Source of the DNA: Bacillota bacterium | Lineage (GTDB): Bacteria > Bacillota > Clostridia > Christensenellales > Aristaeellaceae | Direction: 5' to 3' | DNA: 64,000 bases | Assembly: GCA_023444095.1 (NCBI GenBank) | Contig: JAEZRP010000020.1 | Location: forward strand, 1 to 64,000 | In this document: positions 9,467 to 17,142 of the stretch, piece by piece | Position numbering within the stretch: the first letter of the stretch is position 1 | Layout: every line of letters starts with the position of its first letter | Notes under the pieces: model-generated | What the model was told of the DNA's origin: nothing | What the model saw: only the letters and a program-made list of their open reading frames with translations | Databases searched by the model: none | Made by a program: the position numbers and the translations under genes

Positions 9467-10789
9467 TCAGCCGACGAAGCTTCTTCCGCCATTCTCCGTC
9501 GCCTGAAGTTTGAAGATCCGCCTGGGGTTGTCGTAGTACAGCGCCTTCGCGATCCCGGCGGCCCTCTCCTCGCCGAACACGCCCCGCTCCACCTTCCCGG
9601 CGAGCGTGCGGGCGATGTTCTCCCGGGAGAGCATGAGATGCCCGTACACGCCGTCCGCGAACAGGTAGTCCCCCCCGAAACCGGAGATCTTGTTGTACGG
9701 CACGGCGTCCAGAAAGTCGTCCAGCGCCGCGACGCAAGCGGACGGGGAGATGATGTGCGCCCAGCACATGTCGATCGTCACGTTGGGGAACATCTTGGCA
9801 AGCGCGCACGCGACGCCCTGATACGGATAGCTGATGTGGAACAGGTCGAAGTCCACATCCGGATACTTCAGAAAGAGGTTATTCAGAAGCGACGGGTCGC
9901 TGTTGGAAAGCGTATTGCCGTTGCCCTCGAGAAGTCCCGTATGGAACTGGATCGTCAGGTTGCGCCGGTTCGCGAGGCCGAGAAGGAAGTGCATCATGTA
10001 GTCCTCGAGCGCCCTCGGGAACGCGGGCGGGATTCCGTCCCCGACGCGCTGCGCGAGCATGTTCTGGAAAAGCGCCTTCGCCTCCGGATAACCGACCTCC
10101 TCAAACCGAAGCGTGCGCATGTACGCGATCGCGCACTTGAGCACCCGGACGCCATAGCGGGCGAGAATCCAGTCGAGCTCGGCCTCGAGCGCCGCCTGCC
10201 AGTCGTCAAGGGAGTTCACCCGGATGCCGTGGTTCTTCTCGATGTCGGAAAGGATGCTCCCAAACTCCGACGGAGCGGGGCAGATGAATCCGAGCGGCTG
10301 CCAGATGCGCCGGAACAGCTCGCTCTCGCCGTCGAGCCGCTGCCTCCACACATCAACCAAGCATGTCTCGATGTTGCACAGTTCCCGGAGCACATGCCGG
10401 AAGTGCCCGGGTCTTCTGGCCGCGCGGAAGGCGTCGTTCAGCGCCTCGATCGTGTCCCGGTTGACGCCTTCGATCCCGTAGATGCCCTTCACCGCGATGT
10501 CGAGCGCCCGGCCGTACCCGGTATAGCGCGCCGCCTCCCAGTAGGGTTCCACGATCCGCCAGCGCTCGGCGACGGACCGTTCGCTTCCGACGACCTTCTC
10601 GAGGTCCTCCCGACTCAGCCCCGCCGAGACGACGTCGCTGCTCATGTAATGGGAGAGGTATTCGCGCAGCACGTCGCCCTCGCCCTCACACCGGAACTTC
10701 TCATCCCACGGAAGATGCTCGTGCGTGTCGATGACTGGCATCCTGCCAATCTCCCCGAGGAGGGAATCGTATACCTTCATCCTGTCCAT
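9467..10789 (-). CDS. Amidohydrolase superfamily protein (uronate isomerase-like)
   Basis: About 440 residues. The N-terminus has the metal-binding DTHEHL motif of the amidohydrolase superfamily, and later blocks (TIQFHTGLLEG, DLFHISYPYQG, ISGFGGDYLF) supply further His/Asp ligand candidates. The overall layout, including YTGYGRALDIA, resembles uronate isomerase-like members. Substrate unknown; the sugar ABC neighbours suggest a sugar-acid or lactone. The start at 10789 has GGGGTG a few bases upstream; the longer frame to 10915 passes through a promoter and is rejected. It has its own promoter and is not strictly part of the ATPase operon. Confidence 0.82.
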   Translation of the reverse strand: MDRMKVYDSLLGEIGRMPVIDTHEHLPWDEKFRCEGEGDVLREYLSHYMSSDVVSAGLSREDLEKVVGSERSVAERWRIVEPYWEAARYTGYGRALDIAVKGIYGIEGVNRDTIEALNDAFRAARRPGHFRHVLRELCNIETCLVDVWRQRLDGESELFRRIWQPLGFICPAPSEFGSILSDIEKNHGIRVNSLDDWQAALEAELDWILARYGVRVLKCAIAYMRTLRFEEVGYPEAKALFQNMLAQRVGDGIPPAFPRALEDYMMHFLLGLANRRNLTIQFHTGLLEGNGNTLSNSDPSLLNNLFLKYPDVDFDLFHISYPYQGVACALAKMFPNVTIDMCWAHIISPSACVAALDDFLDAVPYNKISGFGGDYLFADGVYGHLMLSRENIARTLAGKVERGVFGEERAAGIAKALYYDNPRRIFKLQATENGGRSFVG

Positions 10790-10819
10790 CCGCACACCCC
10801 GCTTTATCCTGTTTCCTTT

Positions 10820-10848
10820 AATGTACCTCCGGCGGGGAGCAATGTCAA
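10820..10848 (-). promoter_or_regulatory. Promoter of the amidohydrolase gene
   Basis: Minus strand TTGACA (10843-10848), 17-nt spacer, TACATT (10820-10825). A consensus -35 and a weak -10, about 30 nt upstream of the start codon. Confidence 0.6.
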
Positions 10849-10896
10849 CGCCGATTTTCAATGAAATGGAAAGCCCGTCTTTGCGGCGAAAATGCG

Positions 10897-10928
10897 ACAA
10901 AGGAGGCCACGGCATCGCCGCGGCCTCC
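10897..10928 (-). terminator. Terminator after the sugar-binding protein gene
   Basis: Minus strand stem GGAGGCC-GCGGC...GCCGT-GGCCTCC (10902-10928) followed by TTTGT and, a few bases on, TTTT. It lies 14 nt after the stop codon and would limit read-through from the abundant binding-protein message. Confidence 0.7.
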
Positions 10929-10941
10929 CGGAAGATAGGGG

Positions 10942-12201
10942 TTACTTCGCGAGCGCCCCGTTGCAGGTCTCGACGAGCGCGGCCATCGCGTCCTCGGCGG
11001 TGATGACGCCGCCCGCAACCTCTTTGGCGGTGTCGGTGAGCGCGTTACGCACGGCGTAGGAACCGCTGATGGCGGGCAGAGCGCCAGCAATGTCGAGGTT
11101 CGCGGCGACGCACTGCAGCGCGGGCTGCGCCTCGGCGTAGGCGGCGTAGCCCTCGACGGCCTGGGTGGTGCCGTAGGGGGAGAGGGTGTTGGTGGCCACG
11201 ACCCACGCGAAGTTGTTCTCGGGCTGAAGCAGGAACTTGATGAAGAGGTAGGTACCCATGTTCTCTTCTTCGGACTTATTGAAGGCGATGGGACCGCGGT
11301 TCCAGGACGGATACCACTCGGTGCCGCCCTCCATGCCGCGGATCGCGGGCGCGACCGCATACTCGAACCCGTCGGGCGTGATGTAGGGAACGCCCGCGCA
11401 GGAACCGTAGTAGCTCGCGACGATGCCGGCATTGAAGTCATTGGACCAGTAGTCGCCCGAGGGCGTGATGGCGAAGTAGCCGGCCTGCACCTGCTCACCG
11501 AACCACTTGAGCCACTGGATGCCGGTATCGGTTCCGAAGGTCACGGTGCGGCTGTCGGTGTCGATGTAGCCCGCGCCGGACTGAATGAACAGGGACTGCA
11601 TGAGGTCGGTGAGGGAATCGACCGCGAAGCCGGGAATGCCCTTCGCCTCATAGATGGTCTTGGCCTGCGCGGCAAGATCTTCCCAGGTGGTGGCGGGCGT
11701 CAGACCCAGCTCGTCGTAGAGGGTCTTGTTGTAGAACAGGATGGGGCCGGTGGTATAGGCGGGCAGGTAGTAGATGCCGCCGTCGTCAAAGCCCATGACC
11801 TCGCCCTCGTAGACGGCGGGGGACATGGAGGCGATGATGTCGGCCATGCCGATCTCGGAATCGTTGATGTAGTCGGTCATGTCGAAGACGAGTCCGGCTG
11901 CCACGTAATCGGCGGCGGTGGAAGCGTAATCGAGAATGACGTTCGGCCCGACGCCGTTGGCAACCGCGTTGTATACGGTGTCAAGGAAGCCGGAGCTGGC
12001 CTGTGCGACCAGGGTTACCTCGTACTCGGACTGGCTGGCGTTGAAGGCATCGGCGAGCGCCTGCAGCTGGGCCTCCTGGCCCTCGGTGAACTTGTGCCAG
12101 ACGCTGATCTGGATCTTGCCATCCTCGGCGACCGCGATGGACGACATGGTCATGAGAAGCATGACTGCCAAGACCGCGGCCAATATGGAACGGAACTTCA
12201 T
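10942..12201 (-). CDS. Extracellular sugar-binding protein of ABC transporter
   Basis: A 419-residue family 1 solute-binding protein. The signal peptide ends ...SSIAVA-ED, a signal peptidase I site; there is no lipobox cysteine. The mature part has typical features of CUT1 binding proteins (VWHKFTEGQEAQLQALADAF; LGLTPATTWEDLAAQAKTI). It should capture the carbohydrate for the permease/ATPase genes that follow. It is transcribed from its own promoter with a palindromic operator in the leader and is closed by a terminator, which fits the need for more binding protein than membrane subunits. Confidence 0.93.
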   Translation of the reverse strand: MKFRSILAAVLAVMLLMTMSSIAVAEDGKIQISVWHKFTEGQEAQLQALADAFNASQSEYEVTLVAQASSGFLDTVYNAVANGVGPNVILDYASTAADYVAAGLVFDMTDYINDSEIGMADIIASMSPAVYEGEVMGFDDGGIYYLPAYTTGPILFYNKTLYDELGLTPATTWEDLAAQAKTIYEAKGIPGFAVDSLTDLMQSLFIQSGAGYIDTDSRTVTFGTDTGIQWLKWFGEQVQAGYFAITPSGDYWSNDFNAGIVASYYGSCAGVPYITPDGFEYAVAPAIRGMEGGTEWYPSWNRGPIAFNKSEEENMGTYLFIKFLLQPENNFAWVVATNTLSPYGTTQAVEGYAAYAEAQPALQCVAANLDIAGALPAISGSYAVRNALTDTAKEVAGGVITAEDAMAALVETCNGALAK

Positions 12202-12235
12202 AAGGAATCCCTCCTGCGTTCGACGCGTGTATTGT

Positions 12236-12253
12236 TAAACGCTCGCGCGTTTA
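12236..12253 (-). promoter_or_regulatory. LacI-type operator-like palindrome in the SBP leader
   Basis: Perfect inverted repeat TAAACGC-TCGC-GCGTTTA with CG-rich centre, the form expected for a LacI/GalR-family or CcpA-like repressor site. It sits about 30 nt downstream of the -10 box and 35 nt before the start codon, where a bound repressor would block transcription. No LacI gene is in the window. Confidence 0.5.
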
Positions 12254-12284
12254 GACCCGAACCGAGCGTTCCCGTGACAACATT

Positions 12285-12313
12285 ATTATAGAAATCGCCG
12301 CGCGGTTTGTACA
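12285..12313 (-). promoter_or_regulatory. Promoter of sugar-binding protein gene
   Basis: Minus strand TGTACA (12308-12313), 17-nt spacer, perfect TATAAT (12285-12290). The leader to the ATG is about 75 nt and contains the palindrome at 12236-12253. Confidence 0.75.
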
Positions 12314-12381
12314 CCCCGTCCATGTTAAGTTTGGAAAACACGCCCGCGCCCGCCCAAGATTTCACGCTTGCAAAGGCGCGG

Positions 12382-13191
12382 TCAAATTTCCCGCCGATCA
12401 TTGTAAACCGGCCCGAGCGCGGAATACTGGCGGGTGATCCACCTGCAGATGCCGTCGAGGCCGGGATAGATCATGCGTTCGGAGATGTTAATGTAGTCGA
12501 GCTTGTCGCGGATCTCGAGCTTGACGGATTTGGGGATCACGATCTTGACCGCGCAGTCCCCGAGGGTTGAAATGAGATCGTCGAACGCCACGCCGGTCTC
12601 GCTCGTCACGGAGAAGAGCGCGTACTGATTCGCGATGCGGTCGAGCATCGACGCGGGTTCGAAAAACAGCGCGTAGGGTTCGTCGCCCGCCTTCAGCGAC
12701 TCGAGCGAGGGCGCGAGCGCGTCGAGCAGCTCGACTGAAAAAATGCGGCTGCGCGTCGCGGAGAGCACGTCCCGCATCCGCTCGGGCAGAAGCTCGTTGG
12801 TGCGCGTGACGTCGAGAGAGAAGATCGCCCCGTCCCGGTCGTACATCGAGACGTCCTCGGTCGCGAAGTGCGCGGCGACGAGGGGCGAATACGTCCAGTC
12901 GAGAAGCCGCGTCGGCAGCCCGTGGTGCTGCGCGAGGGGCAGAATCTGCCAGATCGAATTGTAATTCACGAGGTCCGCGTACGCGTACTTGCGGAAGGAG
13001 CGGATCACGGACGCCTCGAGCGTGAGGTCGTGCGCGCACACGCGGTTGAGGGAAGGAACAAGCCCCCATCTCTTGTCCGCCGCACCGCGATAGACCCGGT
13101 TCGCGCGGTAGCGCATGATCTTTTCGTCCCAGATGCCGTCGAAGACCGCGTGCTGAAGCTCGTCCCAGTCGCGGATCACGATTTCCCGCAT
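12382..13191 (-). CDS. FRG domain-containing protein
   Basis: About 269 residues. The FRG-domain hallmarks are present: VYRGAADKRWGLVPSLNR near residue 30 and HHGLPTRLLDWTYSPLVAAHFA near 95. The biochemical role of FRG domains is unknown; they occur in many standalone bacterial proteins and around mobile or defence loci. No membrane segment or signal peptide is visible. The start at 13191 follows GGGTGATAGCC; a longer in-frame extension runs under galE on the opposite strand and is rejected. It is divergent from galE and upstream of, but not clearly cotranscribed with, the sugar-binding protein gene. Confidence 0.85.
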   Translation of the reverse strand: MREIVIRDWDELQHAVFDGIWDEKIMRYRANRVYRGAADKRWGLVPSLNRVCAHDLTLEASVIRSFRKYAYADLVNYNSIWQILPLAQHHGLPTRLLDWTYSPLVAAHFATEDVSMYDRDGAIFSLDVTRTNELLPERMRDVLSATRSRIFSVELLDALAPSLESLKAGDEPYALFFEPASMLDRIANQYALFSVTSETGVAFDDLISTLGDCAVKIVIPKSVKLEIRDKLDYINISERMIYPGLDGICRWITRQYSALGPVYNDRREI

Positions 13192-13245
13192 GGCTATCAC
13201 CCGTGTTATATATTCGGCAAGCTTCTCCTTTATCCTGCCCGCGCC

Positions 13246-13274
13246 TTGCGCGCAGTTTTGGATTGTGCTATGAT
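13246..13274 (+). promoter_or_regulatory. Promoter of galE (extended -10)
   Basis: TTGCGC (13246-13251), 17-nt spacer, TATGAT (13269-13274) preceded by the extended -10 TGC. The predicted transcript starts near 13281, giving a leader of about 13 nt that just includes GGGAG before the ATG at 13294. Confidence 0.6.
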
Positions 13275-13293
13275 GATGAATGGGAGTGATGAC

Positions 13294-14319
13294 ATGGGCA
13301 AGATTCTTTTGACGGGTGGCGCGGGCTTCATCGGCGCGCACACCGCGGTAGAGCTTCTGAACGCGGGTTACGAGATCGCGGTCGTCGACAACTACTATAA
13401 CAGTTCCGCGGAAGCGCTCCGGCGCGTTTCCGAAATCACAGGCAAAACGTTCTCGGTCTACGAGGCGGATGCGTGCGACAAAAAGGCGATGGACGAAATC
13501 TTCGAAAAAGAGTCCATCGATGCCGCGATCCACTACGCGGGCTACAAGGCCGTGGGCGAATCGGTTGAAAAGCCCATCCTTTACTACCGTAACAACCTCG
13601 ACGCCGCGCTGACGCTGTTCGAATGCATGGAAAAGCATGGCGTGACGCGGGTCCTGTTCTCCTCGTCGGCCACGGTTTACGGAACCGACGCGGGCGCGGA
13701 CTGCCGCGAGGACATGCGCCTGACCTTCACCACTTCGAATCCCTATGGCTCGACAAAGTACATCATCGAGCGGATTCTGTCCGATATCGCGGTCGCGCAC
13801 CCGGAGTGGTCGATCGTGAACCTCCGCTATTTCAATCCAGTCGGCGCGCACGAGTCGGGACGGATCGGCGAGGACCCGAACGGCATTCCCAACAACCTTA
13901 TGCCGCGCGTGGTACAGGCCGCGCTCGGGCGGATGGAGAAGCTTGGCGTGTACGGAGACGACTACCCCACCCCGGACGGCACCTGCCGCCGCGACTACAT
14001 CCACGTGGTGGATCTCGCGAAGGGCCACGTCGCCGCGCTCAGATACGCCATGGCGCACGCGGGCTGCGAGGCGATCAATTTAGGCACCGGCGTCCCCTAC
14101 AGCGTCTTTGAGATCATCAGGACATTCCTGCATGTCACGGGAACCAGCTTCCCCTACGAGGTGGTGTCCCGGCGCGCGGGCGATCTCCCGGAGGCGTACG
14201 CGAACGTCGAAAAGGCGAAAAGGCTGCTCGGCTGGAAGGCGGAGAAGACGCTTTCCGACATGTGCCGCGACGCGTGGCGTTGGCAGACCATGAACCCCGA
14301 CGGGTATCCGAAAAACTGA
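13294..14319 (+). CDS. galE: UDP-glucose 4-epimerase
   Basis: 341 residues, the normal length for GalE. An extended SDR fold: nucleotide-binding TGGAGFIGAHT (residues 6-16), SSSATVYG, the catalytic YGSTK, and the substrate-loop region FNPVGAHESGRIGEDPNGIPNNLMP. It interconverts UDP-glucose and UDP-galactose for galactose use or cell-surface sugar synthesis. The ATG at 13294 has GGGAG 7 nt upstream; three earlier in-frame ATGs overlap the -10 box. A factor-independent terminator follows. Confidence 0.95.
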   Translation: MGKILLTGGAGFIGAHTAVELLNAGYEIAVVDNYYNSSAEALRRVSEITGKTFSVYEADACDKKAMDEIFEKESIDAAIHYAGYKAVGESVEKPILYYRNNLDAALTLFECMEKHGVTRVLFSSSATVYGTDAGADCREDMRLTFTTSNPYGSTKYIIERILSDIAVAHPEWSIVNLRYFNPVGAHESGRIGEDPNGIPNNLMPRVVQAALGRMEKLGVYGDDYPTPDGTCRRDYIHVVDLAKGHVAALRYAMAHAGCEAINLGTGVPYSVFEIIRTFLHVTGTSFPYEVVSRRAGDLPEAYANVEKAKRLLGWKAEKTLSDMCRDAWRWQTMNPDGYPKN

Positions 14320-14325
14320 AGGGTT

Positions 14326-14353
14326 GCCGGGCGTCCTGTGGCGTCCGGCTTTT
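14326..14353 (+). terminator. Terminator of galE
   Basis: Stem GCCGGGCG/CGTCCGGC (14326-14333, 14342-14349, one G-U pair) with an 8-nt loop and TTTT immediately after. It ends only 6 nt before the start codon of the next gene. Confidence 0.7.
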
Positions 14354-14359
14354 GCTATC

Positions 14360-15481
14360 ATGAGAAAATTACTGATAACCGCGCTCTTTTTGCTCCTCTC
14401 CTTCGCGCTCCCATGCTGTAAGGCCGAGACGGTCGTTACCGCCGTCTCCGTCGGGAAGGGCGACGCCGTCATTGTCGAGACGGGCGGTTTTGTCTGCCTC
14501 ATCGACGCGGGAAAGCCGGAGGCGATGGGCAAAGTGAAGCGCGCGCTCCGGGAGCTTGGGATCGAAAGGCTCGACGCCGTGTTTCTGACGCATGTGGACA
14601 ACGACCACGCGGGCGGCATGGCGTGGCTCGCCAGGAGCGGCATCGAAATCGGCGCGTGGTACGCCTCGGACTTCTACTTCGAATACAAGGAAAAGAACCA
14701 TCCGCTCGTCAAGGCGGGCGCGACCGTGACGTGGCTCCATGCGGGCGACGTCGTTTCAGCGGGCGATGCGTCCTTCACCGTTCTCGCGCCTCTCAGAAAG
14801 AGCGAGGACGAGGAGAACGACAACTCCCTGGTTCTGATGCTTGAGACGCCGGACGGGCGCGCGCTGTTCGCGGGGGACATGGAACTCCCGGAGGAGACAG
14901 ACCTCCTCGCGGCGGGCGCGGACCTCCCCTGCGACATCCTCAAGGTCTCAAACCACGGCGACGGCGACGCGACCGGCCCCGCGTTCGTGCTGTCCGCGTC
15001 TCCCCAAATCGCGATCATCTCGACAGACGCGTACGAGAAGCCCGGCACACCCGATCCCGGGGTGGTCGCGCGGCTTGAAAGCGCCGGAAGCGCGGTATAT
15101 ATCACGCAGGACGCCTCCGCCATCCGCGCGACGCTGGACGGCGGAAGCGCGTCCGCCGAGGCCCTTCTGTGGCCGGACGAGCCGCACGACGGGATCTCGT
15201 TCATTGTCAACCGCGCGGACGAGCTGTTCGCCGTCACGAACGGCGGAGACGAAATTCTCGATCTGACCGGCTGGTACATCCACTCGGAGAAAGGCGACGA
15301 GCTGTTCGCCTTCGAGGGCGGCGATCTCCTGCCGGGCGAGACGATCACCGTGGGGACCCAAAGCAGTCCCGCCGGGGCGTATGCCGTCCTCTGGGATGAA
15401 AAAAACGTGCTCTCGGACAAAAAGGACGATCCCGCGGCCCTCTACGACGAAAACGGCGCGCGCATCGCATACGCGCCGTAA
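14360..15481 (+). CDS. Secreted MBL-fold (ComEC/Rec2-like) hydrolase with C-terminal lamin-tail domain
   Basis: About 373 residues. An N-terminal signal peptide (hydrophobic to about residue 20, then CCKAE) is followed by a metallo-beta-lactamase fold like the soluble domain of ComEC: THVDNDHAGGM is the HxxxDH-type zinc motif, FAGDME and VSNHGDGDA supply later ligands. Residues about 270-373 (ISFIVNRADELFAVTNGG, LDLTGWYIHS) match a lamin-tail (LTD) domain, seen in extracellular nucleases and CotH proteins. Probably an extracellular phosphodiesterase or nuclease; substrate unknown. It has no visible ribosome site; the galE terminator lies just upstream. Confidence 0.82.
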   Translation: MRKLLITALFLLLSFALPCCKAETVVTAVSVGKGDAVIVETGGFVCLIDAGKPEAMGKVKRALRELGIERLDAVFLTHVDNDHAGGMAWLARSGIEIGAWYASDFYFEYKEKNHPLVKAGATVTWLHAGDVVSAGDASFTVLAPLRKSEDEENDNSLVLMLETPDGRALFAGDMELPEETDLLAAGADLPCDILKVSNHGDGDATGPAFVLSASPQIAIISTDAYEKPGTPDPGVVARLESAGSAVYITQDASAIRATLDGGSASAEALLWPDEPHDGISFIVNRADELFAVTNGGDEILDLTGWYIHSEKGDELFAFEGGDLLPGETITVGTQSSPAGAYAVLWDEKNVLSDKKDDPAALYDENGARIAYAP

Positions 15482-15513
15482 AAAAGGACAACCCTACGAA
15501 CGGAGGTGTTATC

Positions 15514-16461
15514 ATGTCCAAAATCGCAATCATCGGCGCCGGAAACGTCGGCGCGACGATGGCCTATACGTTCGCCCTGTTCGGCACGGCGAGCGAAATC
15601 GCGCTCATCGACATCAATGAAACCAAGGCGCGCGGCGAGGCGCTCGACATCTCGCACGGCATGCCGCTCTGTCCGCCCGCAAAGATCACCGGCGGCGGCT
15701 ACGATCAGCTCGACGGCGCGGACATTACCATCATGACCGCGGGCGCGAACCAGGAACCGGGCGAGACGCGCCGCGCGCTCACCACGCGCAATATGAAGGT
15801 CATGGACGCCGCGAGCCGCGAGATCACATTGCGCGCGCCGGAAACGATCCTCATCGTCGTCACGAACCCCGTCGATCCCCTGACGCGCGCGGCCATCGAG
15901 ATGACGGGCTTCTCGCCGCGCCGCGTGATGGGCTCGGGCACGGTGCTCGACACGCTGCGGCTGCGCGCGATGCTGGCGGACCATACGCACCTCGATCCGC
16001 GCAACGTCCATGGATTTGTGCTCGGCGAGCACGGGGACAGCGAGTTCGCCGCGTGGTCGACCATCTCCATCTCCGGCATGGACATGGACGAGTACTGCCG
16101 CAACTGCGGCCAGTGCGACTGGCAGCTTCCCGACCGCATGCGCGCCGCATTCGATGCGGACGTGCGCAAGGCCGCCTACAAGGTGATCGACATGAAGGGC
16201 GCGACGTTCTACGCGGTCGCGGTCGCCGTCAGGCGCATCTGCGAGGCGATCCTGCGCGACGAGCATTCCATCCTTACCGTCTCCTCTCTTCTCACGGGCG
16301 AGTACGGCATCGACGGCGTGTGCCTGAGCCTTCCCACGGTGGTGGGTCGGCGCGGCGTCGATCGCGTGATTCCATTAAAGCTCGCGCCGGACGAGGAGCT
16401 TCTGCTGCGCCATTCCGCGGACGTCGTGCGCGCCATGGCCGCTCGCCCGTCGCTTGCATAA
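15514..16461 (+). CDS. ldh: L-lactate dehydrogenase
   Basis: 315 residues. Rossmann motif GAGNVGA near the N-terminus, substrate-loop GANQEPGETR, VTNPVD, and the active-site LGEHGDSE. The glutamine in GANQ (position 102 in standard numbering) marks lactate rather than malate dehydrogenase, which has arginine there. It reduces pyruvate to L-lactate with NADH in fermentation. GGAGGTG lies 7 nt before the ATG. There is a cysteine-bearing segment (EYCRNCGQCDW) in the middle that is unusual for the family. Confidence 0.9.
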   Translation: MSKIAIIGAGNVGATMAYTFALFGTASEIALIDINETKARGEALDISHGMPLCPPAKITGGGYDQLDGADITIMTAGANQEPGETRRALTTRNMKVMDAASREITLRAPETILIVVTNPVDPLTRAAIEMTGFSPRRVMGSGTVLDTLRLRAMLADHTHLDPRNVHGFVLGEHGDSEFAAWSTISISGMDMDEYCRNCGQCDWQLPDRMRAAFDADVRKAAYKVIDMKGATFYAVAVAVRRICEAILRDEHSILTVSSLLTGEYGIDGVCLSLPTVVGRRGVDRVIPLKLAPDEELLLRHSADVVRAMAARPSLA

Positions 16462-16497
16462 TTTTTGTAGTTGAATTCTATTTTGAGTTGCGTTCTA

Positions 16498-16526
16498 TTG
16501 CAAATACGCAGGCGATGTGATACAAT
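16498..16526 (+). promoter_or_regulatory. Promoter of small membrane protein gene
   Basis: TTGCAA (16498-16503), 17-nt spacer, TACAAT (16521-16526) with extended -10 TGA. About 30 nt before the ATG and followed by AGGGAGGGG. Confidence 0.65.
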
Positions 16527-16556
16527 GTATTCACATCAAGGGAGGGGAAAATCATT

Positions 16557-16904
16557 ATGGAAACGAGCAATGTAGAATTCGAGCGCGAGGACGTCGACAA
16601 GAATAAGGACATGGCGGCCCTGGGATACGTTCTCTTCTTCCTGCCGCTGATCACCTGCAAGGATTCGAAGCTGGGAAAATTCTGCGCCAATCAGGGGCTT
16701 TTGCTCCTTCTGACTTACGCGGTCGCGCACTTTGTCCTCGGCATCTTCGACAACATCTTCCTGATCGGCTTCCTGTTCGGTATCGCCAGGTTCGCCGTCT
16801 CAATCGGCCTCATCGGGCTGGGCATCTTCATGGCGATCCAGCTCAGAAAGTACGGCCGGGTCATGAAACTTCCCTACATCGGCCACTTTACCCTCATCAA
16901 GTAA
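16557..16904 (+). CDS. Small hydrophobic membrane protein
   Basis: 115 residues with an acidic N-terminus (about 1-20) and three likely membrane helices (about 22-36, 47-70 and 72-96), ending in a basic tail. It resembles the broad DUF4870/Tic20-like group of small membrane proteins in topology, but no diagnostic motif is visible, so no function is given. It has its own promoter and strong ribosome site, and convergently faces the racemase gene. Confidence 0.75.
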   Translation: METSNVEFEREDVDKNKDMAALGYVLFFLPLITCKDSKLGKFCANQGLLLLLTYAVAHFVLGIFDNIFLIGFLFGIARFAVSIGLIGLGIFMAIQLRKYGRVMKLPYIGHFTLIK

Positions 16905-16907
16905 CCA

Positions 16908-17023
16908 CGGTCAGGGGCGCCGCTTCCCAAACGAAGGGAATGAACCCCTTTGAAATCTCCATTCCTGAATTTTGACACAGTTACACCGTCGTCCGCCCAG
17001 GGGCCCAATCCCCGGACGGACGA
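16908..17023 (+). repeat. 3'-end hairpin element after small membrane gene
   Basis: Sense orientation to the upstream gene. A hairpin: AAGGG-AATGAA-CCCTT followed by TGAAATC (about 16933-16955). B hairpin at 16988-17023: outer arms GTCGTCCG and CGGACGGAC, inner GGGG/CCCC, then ATTTT, a weak T tract that could terminate transcription. Confidence 0.65.
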
Positions 17024-17087
17024 TTTTGCTTTTGGGATAACATTTGAATCACCGAGTTCCGATGCCACTTGAGTTTGCCTTGTATGG

Positions 17088-17142
17088 GATTCAAAAAGGG
17101 GGCCTTTTTGGGGGAGCGCGAGAACAACTCCCTCGCCGTCCC
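17088..17142 (-). repeat. 3'-end hairpin element after dapF-like gene
   Basis: A hairpin CAAAAAGG-GGG-CCTTTTTG at 17092-17110, flanked by TTGAGTTTGCCT and GGGATTC; nearly the same flank recurs at 55144-55166. The B hairpin is shared with or replaced by that at 16988-17023. Confidence 0.6.

Noticed and set aside
9446..10864. 472-residue plus-strand frame opposite the amidohydrolase
   Set aside because: Mirror of a conserved metal-dependent hydrolase; typical GC-rich antisense frame.
12382..14058. 558-residue extension of the FRG protein under galE
   Set aside because: The extra N-terminus is the antisense of galE; the ribosome site and FRG domain fit a start at 13191.
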